Positions 16,606 through 25,116 of a stretch of DNA of 49,923 bases are shown one piece after another. The translations under genes were made by a program, and so were the position numbers. Source of the stretch: Candidatus Bathyarchaeota archaeon (GTDB lineage: Archaea > Thermoproteota > Bathyarchaeia > Bathyarchaeales > Bathyarchaeaceae); assembly GCA_030615265.1 (NCBI GenBank), contig JAUWZP010000003.1, positions 1 to 49,923 on the forward strand, written 5' to 3'. Positions within the stretch are counted from its first letter, which is position 1, and every line of letters starts with the position of its first letter. The notes beneath the pieces are model-generated. The model searched no databases and was not told the origin of the DNA. It saw only the letters and a list, made by a program, of their open reading frames with translations.

Positions 16606-17415
16606 ATGGGAAAAGGCAAACCGTTTCTGGAAGTTTTCGCCTCCGCTCTGCACGAGGACTACCGATTCCCAATTCTAGAAATCTTTGCGTTTCTATATGC
16701 CCTAAGCACGTTCGTGTTTGCAAATTTCGGACCCGCCATGTCTCCACAAGGCCTCATGAACCCAGAAGCCATGGCTCATTCCTTAACTACTTCGATTCTC
16801 GGTCTACCCCTCTTCATCTTCATCATCCTCATCTTCAAAAACGTCGCCTACGGTTTAGGAGGCGACCTAGAAAAAGGAATCATTCAAACCTACTTCTCAT
16901 ATCCCCTCAAAAGACGCGGAATCCTAACCGCAAAACTTCTCTCAGCACTTGGCGTTGCATTAATTCTCTATCTCACCATTCAGATTTCAGCACTCTACGT
17001 TTTAGCTCCAGACATTGTGTCGCCATACTTGGGCAACGTGCTTCTCACGTATACGGCAAACCTAAGCCCTTCTCTCTTTATCACGGGCATAATCCTCCTA
17101 GTGACACTAACTCTTAGAAAAGGGGGCTTAGCCCTTATCATGGGCATAGTTCTATATTTCGCTATGAACATCATTGGGGCCATAGCAATGATAGTTGCGT
17201 CCAGCACAGGATCTCCCTTAGCCCTTCAAATCATATCAGTGATTTCCCCCCTCATTATCCTATCACAATATTACTCAGCATCCATGCCTTTCGGAGGCGA
17301 ACTCTGGACACCGACCTTCACAGAAGTACTCCTTTACACAGGAGCCAGCTACGTAATTGTGGCTTTTCTCTTCTTCCTAGGATACTTCTATTTCAGCAGG
17401 AGACTTGGCCTATGA
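16606..17415 (+). CDS. ABC-2 type transporter permease
   Basis: A 269-residue membrane protein with about six predicted transmembrane helices (for example ILGLPLFIFIILIFKNVAYG, LLSALGVALILYLTIQISAL and VLLYTGASYVIVAFLFFLGY). The cytoplasmic GGDLEKGIIQTYFSYPLKRR between helices 2 and 3 is the coupling-type loop typical of NatB/ABC-2 permeases. It starts 6 nt after the ATPase stop and overlaps the next gene by 4 nt (ATGA), indicating one operon. Confidence 0.88.
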   Translation: MGKGKPFLEVFASALHEDYRFPILEIFAFLYALSTFVFANFGPAMSPQGLMNPEAMAHSLTTSILGLPLFIFIILIFKNVAYGLGGDLEKGIIQTYFSYPLKRRGILTAKLLSALGVALILYLTIQISALYVLAPDIVSPYLGNVLLTYTANLSPSLFITGIILLVTLTLRKGGLALIMGIVLYFAMNIIGAIAMIVASSTGSPLALQIISVISPLIILSQYYSASMPFGGELWTPTFTEVLLYTGASYVIVAFLFFLGYFYFSRRLGL

Positions 17416-17990
17416 AACGTTGGATGATCTTTTTAGGCCGTGGAGGCACAGTTCTCTTAAGTATAGGTTTCGCGTTGCTCCTTGTTTCGCTTATTCCCCC
17501 TGCCGGCATAGCCAGTAGGAGTGGACAGGGCAGATTAAGTTCTGAAAGCTTTCTAATACCTTTTGGGCGTGTTCTAACACCACAACAAGGCTTGGAAGTA
17601 ACAATCACAGCCGACGACACGATAACCGTCTACATACTCGAAGTGAGCCAAGAAATCATAGACGCCTGGATTATAGAGCAACCTCCACCAGGACCACCAA
17701 GACTGGAAGATTTTCTGGAGGAAAATCCCGACGTGATTAGTTCACAGAAAGAAGCGCGTGAAGTAAAAATCGATTATATGCCAACCAAAGTCATGGATGT
17801 CACGTTAGCCCTCTCTAATCTCAGTTCAGAACCTGTCAATTTCAGTTTTGATTACCTCATAACAAGCGTGGTAGCCCCTGGAACCAAAGTTCGAAACCTA
17901 GCCCAGTGGACAATCCCGATAGGATTCGTACTTGCCCTGCCCTGGCTTGCCCAATTGTGGAAAGAGAAAAACACACATACAGACCAGTAG
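17412..17990 (+). CDS. Membrane protein of the ABC transporter operon
   Basis: A 192-residue protein with an N-terminal transmembrane helix (about 8-30), a roughly 125-residue extracytoplasmic beta-rich domain (QQGLEVTITADDTITVYILE) and a C-terminal helix (about 168-186). It overlaps the permease stop. No family is recognised; position suggests an accessory or sensor subunit of the exporter. Confidence 0.75.
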   Translation: MKRWMIFLGRGGTVLLSIGFALLLVSLIPPAGIASRSGQGRLSSESFLIPFGRVLTPQQGLEVTITADDTITVYILEVSQEIIDAWIIEQPPPGPPRLEDFLEENPDVISSQKEAREVKIDYMPTKVMDVTLALSNLSSEPVNFSFDYLITSVVAPGTKVRNLAQWTIPIGFVLALPWLAQLWKEKNTHTDQ

Positions 17991-18010
17991 TGCATTCGAA
18001 AAAAAGGGAG

Positions 18011-18060
18011 TTTGCGGGAGACATCACCAGTGCACCGTAGGTTCAAATCCCACCTACCAC
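18011..18060 (+). repeat. GGRGA hairpin repeat with tRNA-like 3' tail (copy A)
   Basis: TGCGGGAGACATCACCA (18013-18029) is followed, 27 nt from the core start, by GGTTCAAATCC, which resembles a tRNA T-loop and stem, then CACCTACCAC. The T-stem has one A-C mismatch, and no 5' tRNA half is seen nearby. Copy B at 19539 has the same spacing. It is a remnant or a mimic, not a functional tRNA. Confidence 0.55.
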
Positions 18061-18109
18061 TATCTTTTTCTAGCTGTGATCAAATGGTACAGTCTTTGAG
18101 GAGTGACCG

Positions 18110-18619
18110 ATGGCAAAGGGGTTAATCAAAATGATATTCGCTCGACGTAGTATACGCAAATACACAGCCAAACCAGTTAGTGAGAATGACATTAAGACGA
18201 TGCTGGAAGCTGCCATGGCGGCTCCTTCATCTTCAAACCACAAGCCTTGGCACTTCGTCGTAGTGACTGACCGGCAGATACTGGACAATCTGGCTAAGGT
18301 TCATCCCCACGGAAAGTTGCTGTTTGAAGCGCCTCTCTGCATAGCGGTATGTGGCGACAAAACGATCTCGCCAAGCGCTTGGGTACAAGATTGCTCCGCA
18401 TCTACCGAGAACCTTCTCTTGGCAGCTGCTGCATTGGGTCTTGGCGCAGTCTGGCTTGGTGTTCACCCCAGAGAAGACCGCGTTGGTCCCATAAGGAAGG
18501 TGCTGAATATCCCAGAGACCATTGTTCCTCTTAACCTGATTTCTATAGGTCATCCGGCGGAAGAGAAAGAACCGCGCACCCAGTACGACGAGCTACGAGT
18601 GCATCATGAACACTGGTAA
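18110..18619 (+). CDS. Nitroreductase-family flavoprotein
   Basis: A 169-residue protein with the FMN-binding nitroreductase fold: FARRSIRKYTAKPVSENDI, AAPSSSNHKPWHFVVV (phosphate and flavin contact), and GLGAVWLGVHPREDRVG, ending in ISIGHPAEEK. These enzymes reduce nitro groups, quinones or flavins with NAD(P)H; the natural substrate is unknown. The start is ATG 18110, with ATG 18131 possible. It and the next gene form a unit bracketed by repeat copies A and B. Confidence 0.9.
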   Translation: MAKGLIKMIFARRSIRKYTAKPVSENDIKTMLEAAMAAPSSSNHKPWHFVVVTDRQILDNLAKVHPHGKLLFEAPLCIAVCGDKTISPSAWVQDCSASTENLLLAAAALGLGAVWLGVHPREDRVGPIRKVLNIPETIVPLNLISIGHPAEEKEPRTQYDELRVHHEHW

Positions 18620-18643
18620 GATAGCCAGACATAGAGGATTTAG

Positions 18644-19501
18644 ATGTTGGATTCTGTTGCTCTGGTGAATTATGAGGGCGATGTTCGGAAGGCTCTTGAA
18701 GAGGGTGTTGAACTGATAGGTGGTTTAGGAGTCTTAAGATCACCTCTCATAGTCAAGCCTAATATCTGTACACATGTGGACAAGACAGGATTCGCCGTAA
18801 CCCATGTAGAGGTAGTTGAGGCTTTAGTAAAACTGGTTCTCAAAGAGAATGAGAACCTATCGATCAAGATAGTAGAGTCAGACAGTGAATCCAAGTTTGT
18901 TGATGAAGCTTTTGAGAAATTCGAGTACAGAGGGTTAGAGGAAAAAATGCGGAGTTTAGGCTTCGACGTATCTCTGGTCAATCTCAGTCGTTCCCCGACT
19001 GTCTCGGCTAATCTGAAAGGGCTTTACTTCAAAAATCCTAAACTTCCCGATATAATTGTTAGACCTAGATACTTCGTCTCGGTGGCTGTGGCAAAAACCC
19101 ACCCTTTAACCTTCGTAACTGGAACATTGAAGAACCTCTTCGGGCTCCTTCCAAGAAAAGACCAATCATTCTACCATGCCCATATTAATGATGTAATCGT
19201 TGACTTGAACAGGCTTGTAAGACCAGATCTCTGCATCGTCGACGCAAGAGTGGGTCTCGAAGGTTGGGAAGGTCCAGAAACAAGGCGTATTGGCGTGTTT
19301 ATCGTTGGAAGGAAATCCGCGTCCGTGGATGCTACCATGGCTAGAGTTATGGGGTTCGAACCAGAGAAGATTTGTCATCTTGCGAAAGCAGAGAAATATG
19401 AGCTCGGCACGCTGGATCCTAAGGTTTTAGGGATGAGCCTCAAGTCTGCAAAAGTGAAGTTTAGTTCACCACAAGATTTGTCCCCGAACGCCCTTCGATG
19501 A
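18644..19501 (+). CDS. DUF362 domain protein
   Basis: A 285-residue protein with DUF362 landmarks: LIVKPNICTHVDKTGFAVTH, an acidic VESDSESKFVDEAFE, VAVAKTHPLTFVTGTLKNLF with GLLPRKDQSFYH, and LCIVDARVGLEGWEGPETR. DUF362 proteins often carry ferredoxin domains; this one has no Cys cluster. The function is not established; a redox or metal role is usually assumed. It follows the nitroreductase by 24 nt. Confidence 0.88.
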   Translation: MLDSVALVNYEGDVRKALEEGVELIGGLGVLRSPLIVKPNICTHVDKTGFAVTHVEVVEALVKLVLKENENLSIKIVESDSESKFVDEAFEKFEYRGLEEKMRSLGFDVSLVNLSRSPTVSANLKGLYFKNPKLPDIIVRPRYFVSVAVAKTHPLTFVTGTLKNLFGLLPRKDQSFYHAHINDVIVDLNRLVRPDLCIVDARVGLEGWEGPETRRIGVFIVGRKSASVDATMARVMGFEPEKICHLAKAEKYELGTLDPKVLGMSLKSAKVKFSSPQDLSPNALR

Positions 19502-19538
19502 TTGCGCACTCGTTTCCCGCTTAGAAAAAATGCGGAAA

Positions 19539-19613
19539 TGCGGGAGACATCTCCAAGCATTGGTGGGTTCAAGTCCAGTCCAGGATACAATACATTGTAT
19601 GCATGCATGCATT
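19539..19613 (+). repeat. GGRGA hairpin repeat with tRNA-like tail (copy B) plus palindrome
   Basis: TGCGGGAGACATCTCCA (19539-19555) contains a perfect GGAGA-CA-TCTCC stem. GGTTCAAGTCC follows at 19566-19576, the same 27-nt offset as copy A. ATGCATGCATGCA lies at 19600-19612. It ends the nitroreductase-DUF362 unit. Confidence 0.6.
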
Positions 19614-19645
19614 TACCTCATGTTTAATTTCACAATCGAGGTCTA

Positions 19646-20857
19646 TCAAGGTTTTTGCGGGACTGGTTGATCTATTGTTAGAAAGTAGAAGAGTATCGCT
19701 GCGACGATACCCATCACTCCAAGGATACTGCCCATAACTTCGTAATTGAACAAAACAAGTGCCAATCCTCCTAGTGCTGAACCGAGGGCGTTTCCCAGAC
19801 TTAGAGCAGCCGAGTTTATAGACATCATCGTGCCACGGAATCTTGGTACCTGTTCAAGAGTTAAACTATTAGCTGCTGAAGATGCCATGCCCGAAAACCA
19901 AGTACCGAAGAAATTCAAAGCCAAAGAAAGCCATAAATTCGGCAGATAAACGAAGGAGATTATGAATATACCGGCTAAAAGAGCAGTCAAGACCGTTAAG
20001 CTCTTCCGTCCAAACTTGTTTACAAGCCGACCCGCAAACAAGCTACCCAAAGTGTAGCATAAAGCTGCTCCTATTATTATTAGGGATGCAGAATCTGTTG
20101 ATACCAGAAACTGCTGTCTGAAAAATGATACCCCATAAAGGACAATTGCAACAAACGAGGCAGTGCGAAAAACATTACCAGCCAAGCAAGCAGCCGCAGA
20201 TTTGTTTAGCATGACTCCTCTAAAGCTTCCCAGATAAGTTGTCTTGTTAACTGTCAGCTGCTCACGTGATGTGGATGGAAGGCCAATAAGAGCTAGAAGG
20301 AGACTTGCAAGTGACACAGGAATCACAAATCCTAAGAGGGTCATTCGCCAGCCCCCAATGTCTGCAATTAAAACGATTATTGGAGCTCCAACGAGATATG
20401 ATAGAGACCCCGCAGCTATAATCCATCCAACGGCATTCCCTCTCTTCTCTAAATGTAAGCGTTCCCCGACTAGGGTAATAACCATTGGGAAAACCATGGC
20501 TGTACCTACTCCACTTAGAGAATAGGATATGAGCATTAAGTTGAAGTTGGAAGCCAGAAGACAACCTAAAGCTGAAACTCCGACACATAACAGACCAATA
20601 AGCAGCAATGATTTATGTCTGAATTTAACACTCAAAATGCCCATGAACAACGCGAAGACTACTGAGATAACGGAAGAAAAAGTGTTAATCTGTCCTGCGA
20701 CGCCCACTGAAACTTCGAATGTTAGTGCTATGTCAATTAGAAGTAATGTTATCAGAACTCCCAAGGGTCCTGTCGCAAAATTAGAGATGGCCAATGCGGG
20801 AAGAAACAAGCTTCCAGGAGAGGCTCTCTCTTTGGCGATACTTGAATTGTCATTCAT
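19646..20857 (-). CDS. Major facilitator superfamily transporter
   Basis: A 403-residue, 12-helix membrane protein. After helix 1 comes VGVAGQINTFSSVISVVFAL; the A-motif-like loop is LSVKFRHKSLLL, and the second half carries AGRLVNKFGRKSLTVLTALL, the conserved G-x-x-x-D/N-R-x-G-R-K motif. It resembles the drug:proton antiporter/sugar-efflux branch, with unknown substrate. The frame opens at 20992, but its first 45 codons contain a TGCATGCA site and are not protein-like; ATG 20857 is preceded by a TATA-like CGTATATCC about 33 nt upstream. Confidence 0.88.
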   Translation of the reverse strand: MNDNSSIAKERASPGSLFLPALAISNFATGPLGVLITLLLIDIALTFEVSVGVAGQINTFSSVISVVFALFMGILSVKFRHKSLLLIGLLCVGVSALGCLLASNFNLMLISYSLSGVGTAMVFPMVITLVGERLHLEKRGNAVGWIIAAGSLSYLVGAPIIVLIADIGGWRMTLLGFVIPVSLASLLLALIGLPSTSREQLTVNKTTYLGSFRGVMLNKSAAACLAGNVFRTASFVAIVLYGVSFFRQQFLVSTDSASLIIIGAALCYTLGSLFAGRLVNKFGRKSLTVLTALLAGIFIISFVYLPNLWLSLALNFFGTWFSGMASSAANSLTLEQVPRFRGTMMSINSAALSLGNALGSALGGLALVLFNYEVMGSILGVMGIVAAILFYFLTIDQPVPQKP

Positions 20858-20948
20858 GTTCTGCAAACTCTGTTGGGTCGGAATGGATATACGAGCGCCG
20901 ATCTTTGTGAATAGGGTTTTGATGCTTTTGTGATTTTCGTGTAGTTTG

Positions 20949-20962
20949 GCATGCATGCATGG
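20949..20962. repeat. TGCATGCA palindrome site
   Basis: GCATGCATGCATGG lies between the divergent MFS gene and the small membrane protein gene. Confidence 0.7.
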
Positions 20963-21029
20963 ACAAGAAATAAGTAGAAACAGGAGACCCAATTATTCAC
21001 ATACCAAAGAGAAGAAAAAAGGTGGTCCC

Positions 21030-21227
21030 ATGAAACAAAGAAACCTAAGATACATAGGTATTGCCTTAATAATTGGAGGGATAATGTTGTTTTTTGATGG
21101 ATTAGGTAGTCTAATCCTCCCAGCAAACTATCATGATTTTTGGTTTGACTTAGAGAGAGTCTTTAGAACAATAGGGAGTCTTCTGTTAATTATCCTAGGA
21201 GCATATTTTGTGAAGGAGACGACATGA
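21030..21227 (+). CDS. Small two-helix membrane protein
   Basis: A 65-residue protein from ATG 21030, preceded by GGTGG at 21021-21025. Helix 1 is YIGIALIIGGIMLFFDGLG; helix 2 is IGSLLLIILGAYFV. The upstream part of the frame, back to 20946, runs through a TGCATGCA palindrome and is not protein-like. Unknown function. Confidence 0.65.
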   Translation: MKQRNLRYIGIALIIGGIMLFFDGLGSLILPANYHDFWFDLERVFRTIGSLLLIILGAYFVKETT

Positions 21228-21551
21228 ACATACATGTGCAAGAAAAGGGAAAGTCAGACCTAGAAGTTTTCTCCTTAAATTATTAACCCCACACACACCC
21301 TCAAACTGCGAAGAGGATTTAGAAACACAAAATAAACGTAAAAACTGTCGTGCCCCAAGTGCACAACCCAAAAAACCTCTATCAGCAAGGAGTGGCCCTG
21401 CAACCCACGTCAAACCAAGGAATTTCTAAACACCCTAGCGGGCATCACGATTCAAGCGCGGAACTTGGATTCCGAATCCGAACTGTCAATTCATAATCCT
21501 TTTACCCTTACCGTTGAAGAAACTAGAAAATCAACAGAGGGAATAATCTAA
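21228..21551. other. Spacer with a dispersed repeat and a possible Zn-ribbon gene remnant
   Basis: A TTAATAATTTAAGGAGAAAA-type element lies on the minus strand at about 21265-21288. A frame without any start codon runs from 21342 to TAA 21549-21551 and begins with LSCPKCTTQKTSISKEWPC, which looks like a zinc-knuckle protein missing its 5' end. No intact gene is seen. Confidence 0.4.
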
Positions 21552-22214
21552 ATGTGGAAAAAACGAATCTCAATCGCTTTGATGCTAGTGTGCTCTCTAC
21601 TGCTGGTTTCTTCGATCGCACAGGCTGCAACAATAATTGCATGCGCTTTCGACAAGGACGGGTATTATCCGGGTCAAACAGGCTACATCGCAGTCACAGT
21701 ATACAACGATGAGGAAAGCACGATCAGGGTCGATAAGCTTTCTGCAACCATAGACTACTACTACACTGATGAAGATGTCTACCTGCAAACATTCTTCAAC
21801 TATCCTGATCCCCCGAAGGAAATCTTACAAGGAGAATCCTATACTTTCAACATTGATTTCAGCCTGCCAACGAACGTAGCCCCTGGTTACACAACTCTTC
21901 ATGTAAAAGCCGAAACCGAAATTTGGAACGACGGCTCTGAGTGGCGGGGATCAGACCATCCAACCTACAGTCCGACACTCTACATAGAATCGCCCTACAA
22001 GAACCAGTTAGAGGCACAAGAGGCAGCCAACCAAGAACTAGAGACAACCAACCAGCAGGTAACGGGACAATTACATGAACAACAGATACTCAACCAACAG
22101 ATCACAAATATGATGTACGTTCTGGGAGCTACCGCAGTGGGTTTCGCCGCTGTGATAGGACTACTACTCTTACTCCTCAAAAAAGCAAGAATCCTTGCAC
22201 AGCCTGCAGCCTAG
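21552..22214 (+). CDS. Secreted membrane-anchored protein with beta-sandwich and coiled coil
   Basis: A 220-residue protein. The signal peptide is about 1-25 (ending in SSIAQA). A beta-sandwich of about 115 residues (YYPGQTGYIAVTVYNDEEST; EILQGESYTFNIDFSLP) resembles NEW3/CARDB-like adhesion domains. A Gln/Glu-rich coiled coil follows (QEAANQELETTNQQVTGQLH), then a transmembrane helix (MMYVLGATAVGFAAVIGLLL) and a short basic tail. This is a common archaeal surface-protein layout; no partner is visible. Confidence 0.7.
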   Translation: MWKKRISIALMLVCSLLLVSSIAQAATIIACAFDKDGYYPGQTGYIAVTVYNDEESTIRVDKLSATIDYYYTDEDVYLQTFFNYPDPPKEILQGESYTFNIDFSLPTNVAPGYTTLHVKAETEIWNDGSEWRGSDHPTYSPTLYIESPYKNQLEAQEAANQELETTNQQVTGQLHEQQILNQQITNMMYVLGATAVGFAAVIGLLLLLLKKARILAQPAA

Positions 22215-22332
22215 TCAAAGCGCACCCAAAGTCTACTACTCTTCAACATGATAGCGTGAGCAATGCGCCCAAAGGTTCATTGAATATTATATCAAACAAG
22301 ATGAAGTAAACACTAGACCAAAAAGGGGAGAG

Positions 22333-22482
22333 TTAGTGCTTGCACAATGATGTACGAACTATTCTCCTAATAGCTGGTCTAGAAGGACACTCCACGTATA
22401 TCACAGGGCAAGATTCATTTTCACAATTCCATTTGCTGGACGCTTTCACCAAAGGTTCTCCACAATCTGGGCAATCTACCAA
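22333..22482 (-). CDS. Small Zn-ribbon protein (49 aa), TTG start
   Basis: A TTG at 22482 with GGTGAG 3 nt upstream opens VDCPDCGEPLVKASSKWNC, then ENESCPVIYVEC and a basic tail ending CKH. Three Cys pairs fit a zinc ribbon. No ATG is available in frame because a TAA lies just upstream. A dispersed AATTTAAGGAGAAAA element lies about 110 bp upstream on the same strand and may be its promoter. Confidence 0.55.
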   Translation of the reverse strand: MVDCPDCGEPLVKASSKWNCENESCPVIYVECPSRPAIRRIVRTSLCKH

Positions 22483-22564
22483 GTTCTCACCATGAACACA
22501 TTAGAAAGTGGAATGTAAAAGAATTATGAACCTAGGATTCTAAAGCAAAATCCATGAACCCTCA

Positions 22565-22612
22565 AAAAAGGGAAAGTCAAGCATGGAACTTTTCTCCTTA
22601 AATTATTAATGC
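22565..22612 (-). repeat. Dispersed TTAATAATTTAAGGAGAAAA element (copy 2)
   Basis: On the minus strand it reads TTAATAATTTAAGGAGAAAA, then GTTCCATGCTTGACTTTCCC. Copy 1 (minus strand, about 21245-21288) shares both the A/T-rich core and the GACTTTCCC end. Related plus-strand cores occur at about 41318 and 41686. It is either a shared promoter (TATA within TTAATAATTTAA) or a small mobile repeat. Confidence 0.5.
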
Positions 22613-22641
22613 ACCTTGAAATGATGTAACGTATATATGCA

Positions 22642-23115
22642 ATGAGTGGAAGGTTGGTGATTCTTGATTTGAGCTTCTTTGTCAATGCTCCTCAAGAAGA
22701 GGCGTTTCAGTTAATGACAGACTTTTTTAATGGAAGAGGTATGAGAATACTAACCTCAAACTTACCTTCATATGTAAAGGCAGAATTTGGTTCTTGGACT
22801 TCCATATCCCTTGACAATGCAAAAGGAGAGGTCAAAGTTGATCTAGCAAAAGCAAATCGTGGAAGTTATGCAAATCTCCACTTTAGCTTTTCTTCGGAAT
22901 ACCTTATGGGTTTTGCAGTTACACTGTTTTTTGCAGCTACCACGTACATCATCTACGCAATGCTTGAAATCCCTATCAGGTTTGCACTGATCGTAATATT
23001 AGTTGAAGTCATCTTTGTTGTATGTATCATTGGATACTCGGTCTCACTGACAAGGAGAAGATTCATAGAAGAGTTCAACATGTTTCTACAGTCCTTGGCT
23101 TCGAAGAGAGAGTGA
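22642..23115 (+). CDS. Two-helix membrane protein of unknown function
   Basis: A 157-residue protein. An N-terminal cytosolic alpha/beta part of about 80 residues (NAPQEEAFQLMTDFFNGRGM) precedes two transmembrane helices (FAVTLFFAATTYIIYAML and FALIVILVEVIFVVCIIGYS) and a short helical tail. CGTATATATGC at 22630-22640 is a TATA box too close to ATG 22642; GTG 22657, six codons in, fits a leaderless start better. No family is recognised. Confidence 0.65.
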   Translation: MSGRLVILDLSFFVNAPQEEAFQLMTDFFNGRGMRILTSNLPSYVKAEFGSWTSISLDNAKGEVKVDLAKANRGSYANLHFSFSSEYLMGFAVTLFFAATTYIIYAMLEIPIRFALIVILVEVIFVVCIIGYSVSLTRRRFIEEFNMFLQSLASKRE

Positions 23116-23127
23116 TGCATGCATGCC
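23115..23127. repeat. TGCATGCA palindrome site
   Basis: ATGCATGCATGCC lies between the stop of the membrane protein and the nuclease-like gene, and supplies the first ATG of the latter's frame. Confidence 0.7.
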
Positions 23128-24166
23128 TGTTGTTGGGATGGCTATTATGAATGAGAAAACTTTGGTAAAAATCCTGACAAAATCACTGAAGAAGGCTTTC
23201 TGGTTGGTTTTGCCTGAATTCGGAGTGCAGTCATACGAGGGCTTCAAGAAGGTTGATGTAACAGCTTTCAAATGGAAGAATGAAGTGGATGTTGAAGTAG
23301 TTCCGTTCGAATGCAAGTGCCAAAAGACTGCTAGGGACAGCTTTCTTGCTGCCTTAGGACAAGCTGTTGAGTATCAACGGTTCTTTCCGGAGGTCTTCAT
23401 AGTCACTCAAAACGATAAGCTATTTCCAGATCAAAAGTTGATCCTTGAAAAACTTGGTCTGGGTCTGATGATGATCAACGAGCTGGAAGAACTTGAACGC
23501 GGTGTTGAGCCGTCGATGAACGGAAATGTTCTTTATGATGAGAGTCTGTTTTCTAATCAGGTCAGAAATAGAGCTGTCTTGCTACTTGTTTTCAACGAAT
23601 TGTTTCCTGAAGCATGTAAGAATAGCTACTTTGGCGGTCAGAGTAGAGGAGAACTGTGGATCTACAACAAGCCGATCGGTGAAGTCCAGATTCGTGCTTG
23701 GACAGGTATAGAAAGTGCCTCTTACCTTGGCATCAACATCGAAGCAGTCAAGCTAATTAGGAATATCACCAGAAACTTGGATTTGGATGAGCTCTTAGCA
23801 GTCTTCAGCAAATTACCTCCTGAATATACAGTGGACTTTGGCGAGAGAGCAACAATAAAGGACAAAAGTGGACATCCGATTCGTTTAGACAGACAAAAAG
23901 GAACTATCCCCATTGAGGGATCTATCTTTGAAAGCCAAAGATTTAGCGAAAGTGGTTTCTCAGCGTGTAATCTAGCAAAGGAACAAATACAGAAGGAGAT
24001 TATCGAGAGAAGCAAGAAACTGAACTTCTATACACATCTGCTAATTGACAAGAAAGTTTGGGATGTTAAAAGCACATTGACAAGAGACCAATACTTCAGA
24101 GAGATTCACAAAGCCAAGGAAACTTTGGATGAAATCTATAGAAGATTGACGCAATGGGCAGAATGA
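23123..24166 (+). CDS. Unknown protein with a PD-(D/E)XK-like N-terminal region
   Basis: A protein of up to 347 residues; ATG 23123 comes from the palindrome, and ATG 23138 or 23147 may be the true start. Residues about 35-110 read KKVDVTAFKWKNEVDVEVVP, then FECKCQKTARDSFLAALGQA, with D, and E-x-K, in the spacing of restriction-endonuclease-like folds, followed by VEYQRFFPEVFIVTQ, a typical third strand. The C-terminal 230 residues are not recognised. It could be a DNA-processing or defence-related nuclease. It has no methylase or helicase partner. Confidence 0.6.
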   Translation: MPVVGMAIMNEKTLVKILTKSLKKAFWLVLPEFGVQSYEGFKKVDVTAFKWKNEVDVEVVPFECKCQKTARDSFLAALGQAVEYQRFFPEVFIVTQNDKLFPDQKLILEKLGLGLMMINELEELERGVEPSMNGNVLYDESLFSNQVRNRAVLLLVFNELFPEACKNSYFGGQSRGELWIYNKPIGEVQIRAWTGIESASYLGINIEAVKLIRNITRNLDLDELLAVFSKLPPEYTVDFGERATIKDKSGHPIRLDRQKGTIPIEGSIFESQRFSESGFSACNLAKEQIQKEIIERSKKLNFYTHLLIDKKVWDVKSTLTRDQYFREIHKAKETLDEIYRRLTQWAE

Positions 24167-24450
24167 AAACATGCGAGCGCTCCATATGTATGCATTTCAG
24201 TTAGCCTCTTCGTTTATGCATGCATATTATACCTTTCATTTGATTTCAAATTCTAACATGGTATGTATGCATTCTCTGCTGTCGAGTCGTGGTCTAAGCT
24301 CCTTCTCTTCGCTCATGAGAATCACATTAGAAAAATGGGGCGTCTAGGAAGATAGTCCTGAAGTGTACACTTTAGCCCTTGAAGTACGCCATTTTTTTCT
24401 TCATACAGCCAAATACATGCATGTTGTGTTGGGAAATATGAAGAACGAAC
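24167..24450. other. Spacer with several TGCATGCA-type sites
   Basis: Sites include GTATGCATTT (24188), TATGCATGCATA (24215-24226), GTATGTATGCATTC (24265) and ACATGCATGT (24416). No coding frame resembling a protein is seen. It separates convergent genes. Confidence 0.5.
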
Positions 24451-25113
24451 CTACGGTCTCCGTAAAGTATCCCCCGATTCCCGGAGCTCAATCGTTCCGA
24501 CGCACGGATCATATAACTCGTTAAATTCGTCTGGATTACTAATTGTCCGCATAGCTGCGAAGGCACGGATGCGAGTTTGCGGAAAAACATCTGCCAACCG
24601 ATTCGCAGCACCTAGGAGAGTTGCGCCACGCGTGACTATGTCATCGACCAACACAATTTCATCTGGTTTGATGAGATGCCCCCTGATTCCCATTGACTCG
24701 TAGTGTTCAGTGGGAATTGGTCTCTCCTGTGGTACGCTTGATGCCGCCTTAGGCACAGGTTTAACCCGAACAAGGCACGGAAAAACCATGTTTCCGAACC
24801 CCATTCTGGCTAGAGCCGTAGCAATTCGCTCGGGAACCCACAGCGTGTCTGGTTGCATCAAAGAACTCTTTGGAGTGGGAACTAGGATTGTGTTAGGTTG
24901 AAAAAATGAAGTAAATGGGAGTGTTGCTCTATTTTGTTGTATTGTCTGCGCTACCCATTTTGACATTAGGACTCCTTGCGCGTACGCTGGGTCTTCAACA
25001 AATCTTTCATTCTTAAGTGCAATCATAAAATCCCTAGCATGCCGTATTTTAGGCGAATTCCCTCGAGGTGTATACGATAAGAGCGCACTAAACTCAAGTT
25101 GAGCTAGGCGCAT
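24451..25113 (-). CDS. Phosphoribosyltransferase-family protein (ComF-like)
   Basis: A 220-residue protein. The PRPP-binding loop IVLVDDIVTRGATLLGAANR (hydrophobic residues, two acids, T-R-G-A-T) is diagnostic of type I phosphoribosyltransferases. An upstream ILVPTPKSSLMQPDTLWVPE resembles the ComF-like substrate region. No N-terminal zinc finger of bacterial ComF is present. It starts 3 nt after the stop of a DprA-like gene, so the two are co-transcribed and probably act together. Substrate unknown. Confidence 0.82.
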   Translation of the reverse strand: MRLAQLEFSALLSYTPRGNSPKIRHARDFMIALKNERFVEDPAYAQGVLMSKWVAQTIQQNRATLPFTSFFQPNTILVPTPKSSLMQPDTLWVPERIATALARMGFGNMVFPCLVRVKPVPKAASSVPQERPIPTEHYESMGIRGHLIKPDEIVLVDDIVTRGATLLGAANRLADVFPQTRIRAFAAMRTISNPDEFNELYDPCVGTIELRESGDTLRRP

Positions 25114-25116
25114 GGC

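Noticed and set aside
18011-18060. tRNA gene suggested by GGTTCAAATCC and an acceptor-like end (also at 19566)
   Set aside because: Both T-stems are mismatched, the acceptor sequences differ, and no 5' half with D-arm and anticodon stem is found upstream, so they are reported as repeats with tRNA-like tails.
20858-20992. N-terminal extension of the MFS transporter
   Set aside because: The extra 45 codons include a TGCATGCA site and lack membrane-protein character; the true first helix begins after ATG 20857.
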